A stretch of DNA of 64,000 nucleotides from Ichthyophthirius multifiliis. Its lineage: Eukaryota; Ciliophora; Oligohymenophorea; Hymenostomatida. Under the pieces are notes generated by a model, which did no database searches, was not told the DNA's origin, and worked only from the letters and a program-made list of their open reading frames with translations. The stretch is from contig NW_004086076.1 in assembly GCF_000220395.1 (NCBI RefSeq), forward strand, positions 1 to 64,000, written 5' to 3'. Of this stretch, positions 22,356 through 37,469 are shown in pieces (position 1 is the first letter of the stretch; each line of letters begins with the position of its first letter). Made by a program: the position numbers and the translations under genes.

Positions 22356-25130
22356 ATGTTTAATGAAATTGAAGTTCCTATAATTATCCAATACAAAATA
22401 TTTAGTCGACATTTTATAATTAGGCCTACATTTTTCACATTTTTCGAAAAAAAAATCTTTTCAATATTAAACATAGGAATATCTATATAAAACATCAACT
22501 ATTCAAATGAAGAAATAATTTTATTTTAAAAAATAGAATAATTGGAGTATATTCCTGAAAAAGAAAACGAATTTTTGTTGATATATTCAAACGAAAAGCA
22601 ACCTAAAGTCGAATTATAATTTCAAACAGAAGAAAAAGTTAATTTATTATCCGAATTTTATCGTGCTTAAGATCTACACAAACATAAGGATTTGCCCAAA
22701 ACAAATTTAAATTTATTAATAAAAAGTAAAGAAATAATACCTCCAGTATATTTTTTAGAAATAGAGGCTTAATATTTACTTGACAAATAGACCAGAAGTT
22801 CATTTCTTTGTAAAATTTAATGTTTTAGGACTTTTTTAGAAATTGAAATTTAGCAAATTTCATACTTATGTGAGCAAAAATTCAAATAAATGAAAGATGA
22901 AAATTCTGAATAAATCAAATAAATTGAATAAATATATTATAAAGATATAAATTAAATCACAAAAAAAGAAAATGGCTTCGAAATTCTATATAACAACTAA
23001 AATTTTGCCATTTCTTTTTATTTAAACGATCTAAATAAAGTTAATTCCTTTATAGAAAAAGTCTCTAAAATACTTTAGAATACTTAAATTTAAATATCTA
23101 AATAACTATAAACTTATAAGAAGAAATTTAACATTTTATCAAATTTCCAATTGAAAAATCTCATTTTTTGACTTCTCGATTAACTGTTATAGACTTTTTT
23201 AACACGAAAACACTCTAAGATAAACTACGTTATGCCTTGGAGAAAAAGGCGCTTTCGAATTGGATATGATAGATGGTGAATTATATGCTTAATATAACAT
23301 TTCTCATATAAAAGATATAGTAAGATGTTTAGAAAGGCAAAGGATTATCATTTTATTTTAGGATGGAGGTTAAATAGAGTATTTTTTGGAAGCTTTTTAA
23401 CGAGATACATTAATTGTGGAATTAATGTTTAACTAGTTTTGTTATTTTAAGTAAAATACAATTTTTTTACACTCAGAAATTCCATTTTATTATTTGGAGG
23501 TGTAAGGAGTTGGAAAATATAAAGATGAAGTCGAATTGGAAATTATAAAAAGACTGAATAATTAGACTAAAAATAATGCTGAGTTATTATATAAATTAAA
23601 GGAGTTCAATGTAAATTGCGATTTGAAAAATTAAAACGATTTAAATGATTTTAAACTTTTTGAATTTATTTTAGAAAGATTAGCTGAATAAATTAATTTC
23701 CAATAAAAAGAAGAAATTATTTAAAATTTTTTTAATTAACAAATTGTAAACGAATTAAAAGATATATAAGAAATAGAAGATACTGATAAATATGAGGAAT
23801 ATAACGACCTTTTTTGGAAAAAAAAAGATGTTTTTAATTGCTCATTTATGTAATAAAAACCTCCTTTAGAAAACTCTAAAAAATATTAAGTAATTTCAAA
23901 TAAACTTGAAAATTCTAAAAAGCCTGGAAATTCTTTAAAAAATTCATTAAAAAATGACAATTCTTAAAAAAATTAAATTATTGAAAAAAAAGATGAAATT
24001 TTTTAATATTAATAAAAAAATGAAATATATATTAGAGTAAATAAACTTGCTTCTTTTCATATTTATAATTAATAAGATTTTATGAAAATGTAAACTATTA
24101 AAAAAGACGCTCTTTTAAAAATTAATACTATATAATCAAATAAACAAGACTACTATTTTAATTAAGGAAAATCAAATCTATTATATATAGAAGAACTTTT
24201 AAAAACACTCATTATTTTCTAAAATGCACGTCGTTTTTTTGAAGAAAGTAAATTAAAAGAAAGAGATGATTAAGAAGGTAAAATTAATTATTTTTTGGTT
24301 ATTTTAAAACTTCTTTATAATGATAATCCTTCGAATCCTATTATAGTCTTTTTGGTATGTTCTCTATTCTCAAAAATATCGTTTTATCATAATAACTAAA
24401 GAGAAAAAGCTGAAATTAAAAATAAAAGTATACTCCTTGGAAAAAAATTTAACCTATTCAATATCATTTTATATAAAATGGCTTAAATTAACTTAAAAAA
24501 AACTCTACTTTAAAAATATTAATATGTTCTAGGAAATTTTGCTCTAATGAATTTAATTTATGTACTTTTTTATGCTAGAATAGAATCCACTTCCTTAGAA
24601 GATAAAACTGATATAATTAATAAATTAAAATCTCCTGTTATGTTTAGCATTTTTAATCGAATTTTACATTATAAAATATTCAGTTTATCAAATATGAGCA
24701 TTGATATTATAAACGCAGTCTATTTGCATTCGAATGATGTAAAAGTTATTTAAACATTAACTGCTTTTTTTATAAATAATTCAACTTTATTGTTTTATTT
24801 TTTGCAAAAAGTCATTTCTGATAGACCTAAATAACCCCTTTTATAAGAAAACTGCTTTACAATTTTACATAATATTATTGATTAAGGAAGTTAAGTGTAT
24901 TATTTTATATCTAAATATATAAATATATATTTATATTAGATGTTTTTTACTTATGAATATATTCCCGAAAGCACTATTTAAAATGTAAAAAAGTGAATCT
25001 ACATATGTTGATTAATGGACTTTGAATGAATGGAGATGTTTTTTTTTTGAAACTATAAAGAAAAATTATATATCTCCTGAAATAGAATGGAATAATAAAT
25101 ATTTAGTAAATTTATATGTTATGTTAATAC

Positions 25131-25179
<49 letters not shown>

Positions 25180-27450
25180 ATATTTATTTTATATATATAT
25201 TTTTTTATATGAAAGAAATATTTAGATAATTGTCTACTTTAAGAAGATGATTATTTTAATTAATAATGGGACTATTTCAAAGAAACTGAGATTCCTAATT
25301 TAGAAAGTTTCCTTTAAGTATTAGAAAGTAAAAGATTTATTGAATTTTATTGGAATTAAAAAGAATTTCGAATAAAATATACCCAGATTTCAAATGAAAT
25401 TTAGGTCGGAAAATATTATTTAAGGGAACTTATAAAGGAAGGTCAAATTAAAATATAAATAAAAAACGAAGTTGACTATTTTAACAACTTAGCGGCACAT
25501 TTTATGAATACTTAGAATAAAGAAACTCGAAAAATAATATTAAAACTTAAATTTTAATGTACGAAAATACTACGAAAAAATCGGATTGTTTAAGATTTTT
25601 CAATATTTTATAAAATGTTGAATTTAAGAGAATTTTTCTATTTACACGAAGATTTAATATATTTTATTTTAGTTCTACTTCAGGACAAAAATGTAAATTA
25701 AAATGAGGAAAATATTAAAAAAGATTCTAATTTTAATGAAAATAAAGAAATTTTGACTATGTAATAAATAATAGATGAACATAGAAAAATAGCCTTAAAA
25801 AACATTTAATAAATTATTAATTTTTTTATAATTTAAGGAGATTAAGAAGAAAATATAATACTAAAAAATTTATAAATATTATAGATTTTATTAACGTATA
25901 AAAATAATAAAAATATAGAAAATAATGAAGGAGGGAACAAAATAAAAGGCGAAGAATAAGATGAAAATATTATATATTTTCCAACAAATCTATCAAAAAA
26001 ATATTGTTTAAAATAAAATAATTGGAATATCCTATAAAATATATTACTTCTAAAATCTGAAAAAGTTCATTAATTATTCCTTTAAATTTTACTTTAATTT
26101 CTAATTGATCCCAGAATACAATATGTGGACGGTTTTTGTGAAATACTATGTAATTAAATTTCAGAATAAACCTTTATTCTTTCTTTTTAAATAATAAAAA
26201 GGATTTTCTAATGCAACCCTGAATATACCAAAATCCTTGAGAATATTCAAAAAGAAAATCTTTCTCCAAAACAATAAGATAGTTTCCCTTTTTCTAAATA
26301 TTTCCCTTTAAAATTTCTCCATAAAGTTTTCTATTAAGAAGAATAGGATATCTTTTCGACTGCTTTTTAAGGCACTATATATAAATATAATATAGTCTGG
26401 AACAAAAATGTTAGAAATAATCTACTAAAAAACACCGAAAAAGTCCTCTTTTAATACAACGAGAGTCTAAAATAATACAAAAACAAGTTAAGAAATATAA
26501 ATACGAATTATTTAATAATAAATGATCAAATAATAAATGAATATCCGAAATTTGTTTCAAATAAAACATTCAAAATCGACTATAAAAATATATAAAACGA
26601 AGTGGAGATCGGATAGGTTTTTTTCGAAGTTTTTTGTGACACTAAACTTGACGAAAATCCTATTGGAAATGAAAACTTTTAAACTAAAATATAATAGTGT
26701 TTATTTTAAGAATAGAATTCATAAAAATAATTCTATATAATGAAAAGTCTATATTAAATTAGCCAAAAAATAAAATTTCCCTTATAAGCTAATAAATGGA
26801 TGGGTATAAAACACGAAAATAAAAGATCTTTTGAAATTTGGCTTAAAAATATTTATTTTTAATTAGAAAATTAGGAAAATTTATAAAATTTTACAAAAAA
26901 AGAGGAATATTTTAGATCGTTTTTTGATTTTTTCAAAACTAATATTTTAGATGAAACAAGTGAAAACTTTCCTTAAAAAATTCATTTGAAAATTATATAT
27001 TATACTTTAAAAATTCTATTATTTTTTGATTTTGATAATTTTATTAACAAATAAGAATACTCTTAAATAGAAAAAATTATTTTTGAAAAATCCTAAAATA
27101 TATATGAATAATATTCATAAAAAGATACAATATGCGAATATTAAAATTAATCAAAAATAGAAGAAAATAATAAATAAGAAAATGAAAAAGAAATTAATAA
27201 AGAAAATAATATGGATTAAACTAAATAAAGTATTATTTAAGAATAATCAAAATTGAGTATTATGAATTCATAAAAAAAATAAAAAAACAAACTCAAAAAA
27301 ATGACTGAAAATGATAAAGTTTGTGTAATGTAAATCATTTTAGAATGTAGGCAAGCTCTAAAATTGTATTTTGAACATGAAGAAATAACATTTTAAAAAT
27401 AAACTAGTAATGAAAATAAAAAAAATATAAGTACTTAAAGAATTATCTGA
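22356..27450 (+). CDS. RME-8/DNAJC13-like endosomal protein, apparently without J domain
   Basis: Large Gln/Asn/Lys-rich protein (about 1,600 residues). RME-8 acts on early endosomes in retromer/clathrin-dependent recycling. Family blocks visible in order: a PH-like segment LCLGEKGAFELDMIDGELYA and RQRIIILFQDGGQIEYFLEA; helical repeats; SPEIEWNNKYL, then FYWNQKEFRIKYTQI and SNEIQVGKYYLRELI with FNNLAAHFM; later KYNIVWNKNVRNNLLKN and NEVEIGQVFFEVFCD with DENPIGNENF. These correspond to the IWNEKTREEL, EFEVKY...IKIGDYYLRLL, second IWN..R.EL and ELIVGEIFVRVYNE..TF blocks of RME-8. In animals the J domain lies between them, but here that interval has no HPD tripeptide. Introns occur near 24895-24935 and 25095-25225. 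The frame breaks at a T6 run (23164-23169): one T fewer would restore it. ATG 22356, TGA 27448-27450. Confidence 0.78.
25133..25175. repeat. (TA)n tract inside an intron
   Basis: About 20 TA units lying in the intron that follows WNNKYL in the RME-8-like gene (about 25095-25225); splicing it out restores the frame into DNCLLQEDDYF. Confidence 0.85.
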
Positions 27451-27725
27451 ATTATTTTTTTTAATAATTAATTTTTATTTTTTTTAAATAAGTAAGCTAA
27501 TTTCTTATTAATGTTTCTTAATAAATATTATGTTTCTTAGATTTTGTATACTTTAATAAATAAAAATTAAATTAACATAAAAATATATGTTAATTTTTCT
27601 AATTTATATTTTATTTATTTAAAAGGGTTATTGTATTTAACAAAATAATAATTAAAATAATAAAATAATTTTATAAAAAAAAACATTATGATAAAAAATT
27701 AAACATATAATTATCTAATAGAAAT

Positions 27726-27770
<45 letters not shown>

Positions 27771-28179
27771 ATTTATTTTCTAATTATTTAAACAAAATAA
27801 TCATCTTAATATGAATATTTAAAGCGAATATATTATAATATAATAATAAAATAACTATATTATTTCTTAAAATTTAATTTTAACAATATCTTTATTATTA
27901 GTTATTTTTATTTTTAATTAAAAATAATATCAATTACTAAATACTTTTTTTATATATAAATTAAATAGATAATTTATAAAAAAATATAAATATTAGTTTA
28001 TTTTAATATAAAAAAAAATGATACTTTTTATAATAAATTAAAAAATTATAATAAATATATCATTTATATATTTTATTTTACTTCTTTATCAAAAAACACA
28101 TTTTTTTTTTAACAAAAAAATAAATTAACAAGACAAATATATTTTAAAAAAATTTTAATAAAATTCTTCTTAATTTTTA
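27451..28179. other. AT-rich intergenic stretch
   Basis: Spacer between two plus-strand genes, with a (TA)n tract at about 27731-27766. No coding character on either strand. Confidence 0.55.
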
Positions 28180-28704
28180 ATGAAAATATCAAATTCTGAT
28201 TATAAAATTACAAAAAGATAATATACAAGAAAAGGATAAATATCTAAATAAATAAATGAATCAATTGCTTTTATATAAAATTTTTTTGATATAGTTAATT
28301 AAAAATATGAAAACTTGAGTATAATTGAAGGAACGTAATAAATAAACTAATAAAATTTAATAGAATTCACTAATTTTCATGATAAAATAACTTCTTAATA
28401 AATATTTGAAAACTCCAATTTATCAGTAAAATAATAAAACTAAGAATTGTCAAAAGTTAGTAATATTGAAAGCTAACAAAGTTGTTAATTTTTTAGCGAA
28501 AATAATTTAGCGTTTGGAAAGACTGAATAAGATAAAGAATTAAAAAAATTAAAAAAACATTTAATTTTTGATGATATAGATAAAAAATATTAATATCACG
28601 AGCAAAATAAATAATTTATAAATATTGAATGCAAATAGATTATTAATAAGGGAGATTAAATAAAAAAAAAAACGATAAAGGAACATAAACAGAAAGACCT
28701 TTGA
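28180..28704 (+). CDS. Small charged protein of unknown function (174 aa)
   Basis: Unbroken ciliate-code frame from ATG 28180 to TGA 28702-28704 with no intron. It begins MKISNSDYKITKRQYTRKG and continues with SIAFIQNFFDIVNQKYENLS and a Gln-rich middle (ISQQIFENSNLSVKQQNQEL). There is a charged stretch KELKKLKKHLIFDDIDKKY and a basic C-terminus KKKTIKEHKQKDL. There is no signal peptide, membrane segment or known motif; helix-rich composition is likely. Its base composition is less AT-rich than the flanks, which supports it being a real gene. Function unknown. Confidence 0.6.
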
Positions 28705-30822
28705 GCATTTCACATATTTTTATAGAAAAAAAAAATATTTTTAAAACTAAAGAGATTTATCATATAATAGATTTGTAAAGAAATATTAATTATAATGTTA
28801 AAGCAGGTCTAAGCTATTTAAAAGTACTTTTTTCAATGAAAAATATGAAATTGATTCGTAAATATGTAATAAAAAGTCATATAAAAACACTACTTTAAAA
28901 AATTATAATTCGTTTATATTATAAACTTAATGAAAATAAAGTTTTATTTTTGTATATATAATTATTTGTATTTTTTATTATAAAAAGATTGTTATAGAAT
29001 AAAAAAAATAAAAAACTTAGACTATATATATGTATATTAATTAACCTTTATATATTTATAGTTTATTGTTTGTTTATTTATTAAATTAACTATTTTTATT
29101 TAATTATTAAATTGTTATTTTTATTATTATTAATAATATTATTTAATTTTTATTTATATATTAAAGTCAATTAAAACTTTCATTTAACGATGTAATTTTT
29201 TATTATCTAATTTTTAATTTTTTCTTTATTTTTAAGATTAATATATTAAAAAAATATACCAATAATAATGTTAAAAATGCAAATAATATATTTACTTTCT
29301 TAAAAATATTAAATAAATATTTAGAAATTTCCTTTATAAACAAATTATTTGATTGTATTTTTTGATATATTATTTCATGAATTTTATTACAAATAAATAA
29401 TGATATTTTATTATGTTTTAAGTAGGTTTAATTAATATTTAATCTTTAAATATATTATTCTAACTATCATTATACTATTTTAATAGAAAATAATAATAAT
29501 AATTTTATTTTGCTATCAAAAATAAAAAATATAGACTATTTTTAATTGAATGAAAAAAATATTTTTCTTAATTATCATATTTTGTATATCATTTCTTTAA
29601 TTAATATTTGTTTTTTTTTAATTAATGATAAAGGCATGATTTTATTCATTATTAACATAACATTGAAAAATAGTTATTTAATTATTTTTTCCAGCACAAT
29701 AATTTTACATAAGAAAAAAAATTATTTAAAATTTGCTTTATAATATATAAAAAGTATTAAGAAGTAAACAATATTTAGAATAAAAAAATAACATAATTTA
29801 TTTTATTTTTTAAATAAATTATACTATTATAATGTTCTTTAAATATGATTTTTAATTCATTAAAAAAATAAAATTAATAGAATTGTAACATTTATATTTA
29901 TGTCAAAATTTTATAATTTTCAAATTTTAAAAACATAATGTTTTTTAAAAATATCTTTTTTTTAGCAATATAAAAAGAATTTATATATATAAATTAAATT
30001 CTATATGACTCTTATTACTTTAATAAGCTAATCATTTATTATTTATTAAAAAAATTATATATAATTTTAAAAAATTTAAAAGTTAATTTTTTATTAAAAA
30101 TTAAAGGAATTAGATATAAATATTTTTCTATATAAAAAAGAATAATATTTTTATTATTAAGAATAAATATATATTGTATCTTTAATAACTTTTATTTATT
30201 AATTTATTTTAATAAAATGGATAGTTAAAAATAATCTTTAAATAAAAATTATAATTATAATTCTAATTTTTATTTGATATTTAAATAATTTTTTTTTGTT
30301 CAATGCCATTATTATTATTAAATTTATTTTTAGAATAAAATTATAAAAAAAAAACCATTTTTATATATATATATTTAAAATATTTTATAATATGATGGCA
30401 TTTAATATAATTATAAAAAATGAAAATGTATTTTCTCCTTAATTTTTTTTTTGTTTAAAAGTAAAAATAAAATATAATTTTAAAAAAAATAATATGTAAG
30501 AAAAAGTTAAAATTATATTTTTTTTCGAAATAATAACATTCTAATTAAAAAAACTAAATTTAAATAATAATATAATTAAATGTTCTATTTTTCTAAAATG
30601 CTTTTAAAACAATAAGAAAAGAATCCTTCTATAATTTCTTAAAAAATAAATCATTATAAAAGATTTAATCTAAGAAAAAAAGAAATGCTAAACTATATTC
30701 TATACAAAAAAATTTTATTAATTTAAATTTATATTTAAAAAAAATTATAATATAAAAAAATAAAATAATATAAAATAAAAAAAACTAATTTAATAAAAAA
30801 ATAACAAACACATCATATAAAA
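28705..30822. other. AT-rich intergenic stretch and HSP70 upstream region
   Basis: Two kilobases of AT-rich spacer. A standard-code ORF at 29546-29743 is hydrophobic and AT-biased and is not supported once TAA is read as Gln. The last few hundred bases must contain the HSP70 promoter. I looked for heat shock elements and found only GAATCCTTC near 30622, with three bases between half-sites instead of two, so I do not call one. Poly-A-rich 5' leader immediately before ATG 30823. Confidence 0.5.
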
Positions 30823-32817
<1,995 letters not shown>

Positions 32818-33881
32818 AATTAAATTTTAAATACATTTATTTTTTTTAGTATAAAATAACAAAAATTTATTAATTAGTGTATTTTTGTAAATATATTAAT
32901 TAAGTCTTTTATGTTTTTTTTATATTTTTTTGTTTAAGGTTTTATATCTCTTTTTAAAGAAAACTTTTTATATTACAAATAATATTTTTAATTTTATTAA
33001 ATAAATTTATATTCAATTATAAATATATATGCTAGCTTATAGATTTTTTTTTTTTTTTTTTAGAAACTCTATCGATAATAAAAAAAGGTTTTTATCCTTT
33101 CTATTTTTTTTCGAATGAGTTATTTAAATACATTACAGAAAAAACTATGAAAAAGTAATATAAAATATATAATTATAAAAAAAATAAGAAAATAATTTGA
33201 TATATATTATTTTTTATATAGATATTCAAATTTAAATTATATTTATATACATTTTTATTGATATTATTTAATTTATTTCAAAAAAAAAGTATAAATATAA
33301 TTAACATGTATATTTTTTATATTTATTTTTATTAATTTACTTTTTTTTTTCTTTTTATTTAAATATATATACTAATATAAATATTAAATACGCAAAATAT
33401 ATTCGCGGTTATTTGCGGGCTGATTTTATTTACATAATTAATTTATTTAAAAAAATAATTAAAAAAAATATAATAAAAATGTAAAATAATGTACAAAAAA
33501 AAAATCAAATAAATTATTCGCTTTCAGAAAAAAAATATTATATATGTATATTTTATAATATAATTTATTTGAAAAATAAGAAAATATAAATAAAATTATT
33601 CTTTTTAATTATATAAAATAAAATTTTAGAATCAATTAAAAAATAATAAAAACAATAAATATTAATTTTTTTTTTTTTACTTGATATTAAAATATTAATT
33701 AATATATATTTTGAAAAAAAAATAAAAATAATACTAAAATAAAAAAAACTTTTTAAGAAAGAGAAAAAATAAATAAAAAAAACTTTACTAATCTTCTACA
33801 AAATAAAGAAAAATTATAATAAAAAAAAAAAAAAAAAAATATAAAAATAACTAGAATAAAAAAAAAAAAAAACCAAAAAAA
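32818..33881. other. AT-rich intergenic stretch
   Basis: HSP70 3' flank and promoter side of the next plus-strand gene. Contains poly-T (33046-33061) and poly-A runs (33822-33839, 33860-33872). A brief mixed patch at 33400-33420 (CGCGGTTATTTGCGGGCTG) is too short to interpret. Confidence 0.5.
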
Positions 33882-36800
33882 ATGTTTGCCTGTATTAAAA
33901 GATAATAAGTATAAAAAATTGATAATAAAGGTTTTATAAAGCGTGACTTCATAAATGAGCGAAAATTAAAATCGCAAATAAAATTAAAAGGCGGAATATC
34001 CCTTGATCTCTAAGAATTCGAAACACAATAACTCCCATAAAAAATAATCGAACCAAAAAAATACATAATAAAATCTTTCTACTAAGAAGTAAAACAATTT
34101 ATTTCTCAAAAAACACAGATTCTTTCATAATATTTCGACTTTTCGTCTTCTTCTCAAGAATAAAACATCCAAAAAGAAAAAAATAAAGACGAATAAAACC
34201 TAACATAAATAATAAATCAATATGTATAAGATGAAAGTAAAAAATAACAAGAATAAGAAGATGAAAAAAAGAAAAAAAAACAATAAATTTTAAATTCCAG
34301 TACAATATCATTAAATAATAGGTCAATAAAAAGCGATTTCCCATTAAAAAAACGAAAATAAAATTACTATCATAGTCATAATCCATCAAAAGTTTTTGTC
34401 GATAATAATAAGAAAGTGGATACAAATAAAAGCCTTTCTATAACTTTTGATTTCGATTGTTTAGAAAATAATAAAAAAGAAGAAATTTAAGGTTAAAATG
34501 AAGAAATTTAAGGTTAAAAATAAGAAATTTAAAAGGAATAATTATAGTGTGAAAATAATTTAAATTAAAATAAAATTTTAAATATAAAAAATAATAATAA
34601 TTAAATTAATAATATTAATATTGAGGAAAATCTTTAAATTATTAAAAAAAAAAGTTCTTAAATCTTAAAAAAATAAGAACCGAAATACAATTAATTCATC
34701 GAAAAAAACAAAAATAAAATCCAAAAAGAAACATAATTATATTCTTCCGATAATAAAAAAATGATTAAATAAAAAGTGGAAATCTCACTATCAGAAGCAC
34801 AACAAACACTTGAAGAAGCTTAAAAAAGTCAAATTTTACACTACGAAGGTTTACCTGACCCTGAATAAATTTTACTTAAAGAAAGTTCTTTTTACAAATT
34901 CGAAAAACTTTCCAAAACTATGAAATCAAATGAAAAAAAACTACACCATTTTCACGAATAAGAGTCTATTTTTACGATTTAAATAATATCTAATAAAAAA
35001 GTAGTACAAAATACTTCATAAAATAGCTTTGATAAACCCTCTAATTTATTATAATTGAGCGTTTCGAGTATCGAAAAGCACTCAGATTAGGAAGATTCTG
35101 GTATTAATAATGAATTTTTGAAGGAAAACAATAATAATTAATAAAGAAAAAAAAATACATTAATGTGTAAAAAATTAAATTCAATATAAGAAGTTGACGA
35201 AAATTTAATTTAAAAAAATCAAAATAAAGAGAGTTTATAAAAAACGGAAAATAAAGAAAAATAAGTCGATTTTACCTTTTCAAAAGAAAAAAATAATAAT
35301 CAATCGTCCTATTTAGTTTCTGATAAAAATAACGAAAATAAACAACTATCACAAAATTCAAATTTAGTTCAAAAAAATTAAGATTTAATTCAATAAAAGC
35401 CTGAAACAACCGCCTTATTTTCTTGTAAACCTGAAGGTGGTTTACTTTCTAATTAATAACCAAAAAATAGCCTATTTACTTAAAACCTCAAAGCAGCGAT
35501 TAGATTTCTAATTAAATAACCGATAATAAAGAAATTACCTTATTTACCTAAAAGCCTGAAGGCGATTTATTTATCTAAAAGCCTGAAGGTGTTTTATGTA
35601 CCTAAAATCCTGAAAATGGTTTATTTACCTAAAAACCTGAAGGTGATTTATCTAATTAAAAGCCCTAAGGTGGTTTATTTACCTTAAAGCCTGAAGCTGG
35701 TTAATTTACTTAATAAACTGAAGAAGGAGGATTACTTAATTAAAAACCTGAAAATGCCTTATTTTAAAAACCTGAAGGAGAATCACTTGGTTAAATTTAA
35801 GAAATTAAAACTAGTGAAACAGTTGAAAAAAAAAAGAAGAAGAAAATTGTTAAACATGTGAATATACAACTTAATAATTATAAAAAAAAACACCTTAATC
35901 ACTTTTTACTTAATAAAAACCTGATTAAGAATAAGAAAACAAATCAAATACTGGTTTATTTTCCAATTTACAATAATAACCAGCAGAAAATTAACAAAAC
36001 TCTTTATTTTAATCTGCAAATTTATTTTAAATTAAAGAAGAAAAAACTCAAGAAAATAAATAAACATCTTTATTTGGAAATATTCAACCTGAAAAGGCTA
36101 ACAAAACTTCGCTTTTTGCAAATTTAACATAAAATTAAGTACCTTCTTTATAAACAAATACATAATAAACTATTATATCTTAATAAAACCCTGTTTTATC
36201 TCAATAATAATCTATTTTAACACAATAATAGACTATTTTACCGAATTAATAATAATAAAATATAGTTATATAATCACCTGATTAACAAAAAGATTAAATA
36301 AATACAAATACAACAGAAACTTAAAAATATTATTTTGGGGGCAGTACAACAAACCCCTTTGCAAGAAAAACAACTACTGAAAATTTTGGGTTATAGTCTT
36401 TAATTTATAATAAAGTTGATATAAATTAAATAGTTTAAACTCCATTAAAATCAAACGAAAGTAGTACTAAAAAAAACGCTAATCTTTTTGCACAAACGGG
36501 AAATAATATTTTTGGGCAAATGACTCCTTAAAAAAATTAATAATAATTATTTGCTTTTGGACAAAACAATTTTAATTAATATTAAAATAATAATAATAAT
36601 ACATTTTAGCAATAATAAGGATCTTTTATTAATAATTAATTTAGCGATCAATAAAAAGTTCCAATGTATAATAATGCTTTTTAAAATAATTTATAAAACT
36701 AAAATATTGGAGAATATAATAATTAAATAAATAATGAATATAATCAATTTGGAAATAATACATTTAATAAAATATAACCATAATTAAATAATAGTAATAA

Positions 36801-37095
36801 TATTTAAAATTAAATGCTAATAAATAATAATATGATAAATGGATATAACAATATGTAAACGTATAATAATAATACTATGAATTAATATAACAATACTGAT
36901 TTTTATAATAATAGTTATAACTAATAAAATATGTAATAGTAAAATATAATTTCATAATAAACATAATAAATATTTGGAATTTAATAAAATAATTAATAAA
37001 ATCAAAGTGGACTATTTTAAGCCTAATAATAAATAATGCCTTAAAATTAATAATTTAATAATAGAAATAAAAAAAATCAAAAGTAAAGAATTTGA
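33882..37095 (+). CDS. FG-nucleoporin-like protein with KPEG repeats, broken by two homopolymer frameshifts
   Basis: ATG 33882 opens MFACIKRQQVQKIDNKGF; about 500 charged Lys/Gln/Asn-rich residues follow, with an EEIQGQN duplication near 34480. A tandem array of LFTQKPEG-like octads (35380-35800) leads into a Gln/Asn-rich C-terminus dotted with TGLFS, TSLFGN, YFGGSTTNPFA, NIFGQM, LFAFGQN, NQFGNN and QIFGI. These LFG/FG/FGQ clusters in disordered sequence are the signature of FG nucleoporins; the basic N-terminus and basic end (NRNKKNQKQRI-TGA) would fit a Nup1/Nup60/Nup153-type basket protein, but that is a guess. The frame shifts at A4 (35482-35485) and A10 (35826-35835); one more A at each restores it, and the repeat pattern continues across both, so they look like sequencing errors. 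The stop is TGA 37093-37095. No zinc finger or autoproteolytic domain was seen. Confidence 0.6.
35380..35800 (+). repeat. Tandem coding repeats, LFTQKPEG-type
   Basis: At least ten degenerate units of about 30-36 bases encoding variants such as CKPEGGLLSNQ, TQKPEGDLFIQ, KPEGVLCTQ, NPENGLFTQ, KPQGGLFTL, KPEAGQFTQ and KPENALFQ. Units differ by substitutions rather than being identical, so the array is old. It lies just before the FG region of the nucleoporin-like gene. Confidence 0.85.
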
Positions 37096-37469
37096 TTAAA
37101 ATAATTAAAGAAAATTATTAATTTAAAATAATAAGAATATATAAAATATATATTATATTTTATATTTTTAAAAATTATTTTAAAAATAAATATATAGGTA
37201 TATATATAAATATATATATATAAATTTATTTATAATTAATATATATTTAAATAAGAATTTTAATATAATATATTTAGTTTTTTATTTATTTTAAATTTAC
37301 ATTTTTATATTTTTATTATATCTAAAAATTTATTTTCAATTCATATCTATTTTTTATATTTATCTTTATTTATATTTTAATATATATATTTTATTTATAT
37401 AAAAGTTTAATATATTATATTCTTTTTATTATGAATATTTATACAAATATATATTTAATTTTTTTTTAT

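Noticed and set aside
23150-23200. An intron explaining the frame break in the RME-8-like gene
   Set aside because: No GT..AG pair of reasonable size fits without removing coding-like sequence; a one-base homopolymer change explains it better.
29546-29743. Standard-code ORF encoding a hydrophobic 65-residue peptide
   Set aside because: It ends at TAA, which is Gln here, has the base composition of the spacer, and shows no motif.
30480-30822. Heat shock element upstream of HSP70
   Set aside because: No proper nGAAnnTTCn array; the nearest candidate has a wrong spacing and single hits are expected by chance.
34099-34425. Minus-strand ORF with hydrophobic composition
   Set aside because: It is the antisense of the Lys/Gln-rich N-terminal part of the nucleoporin-like gene, whose plus-strand frame is continuous.
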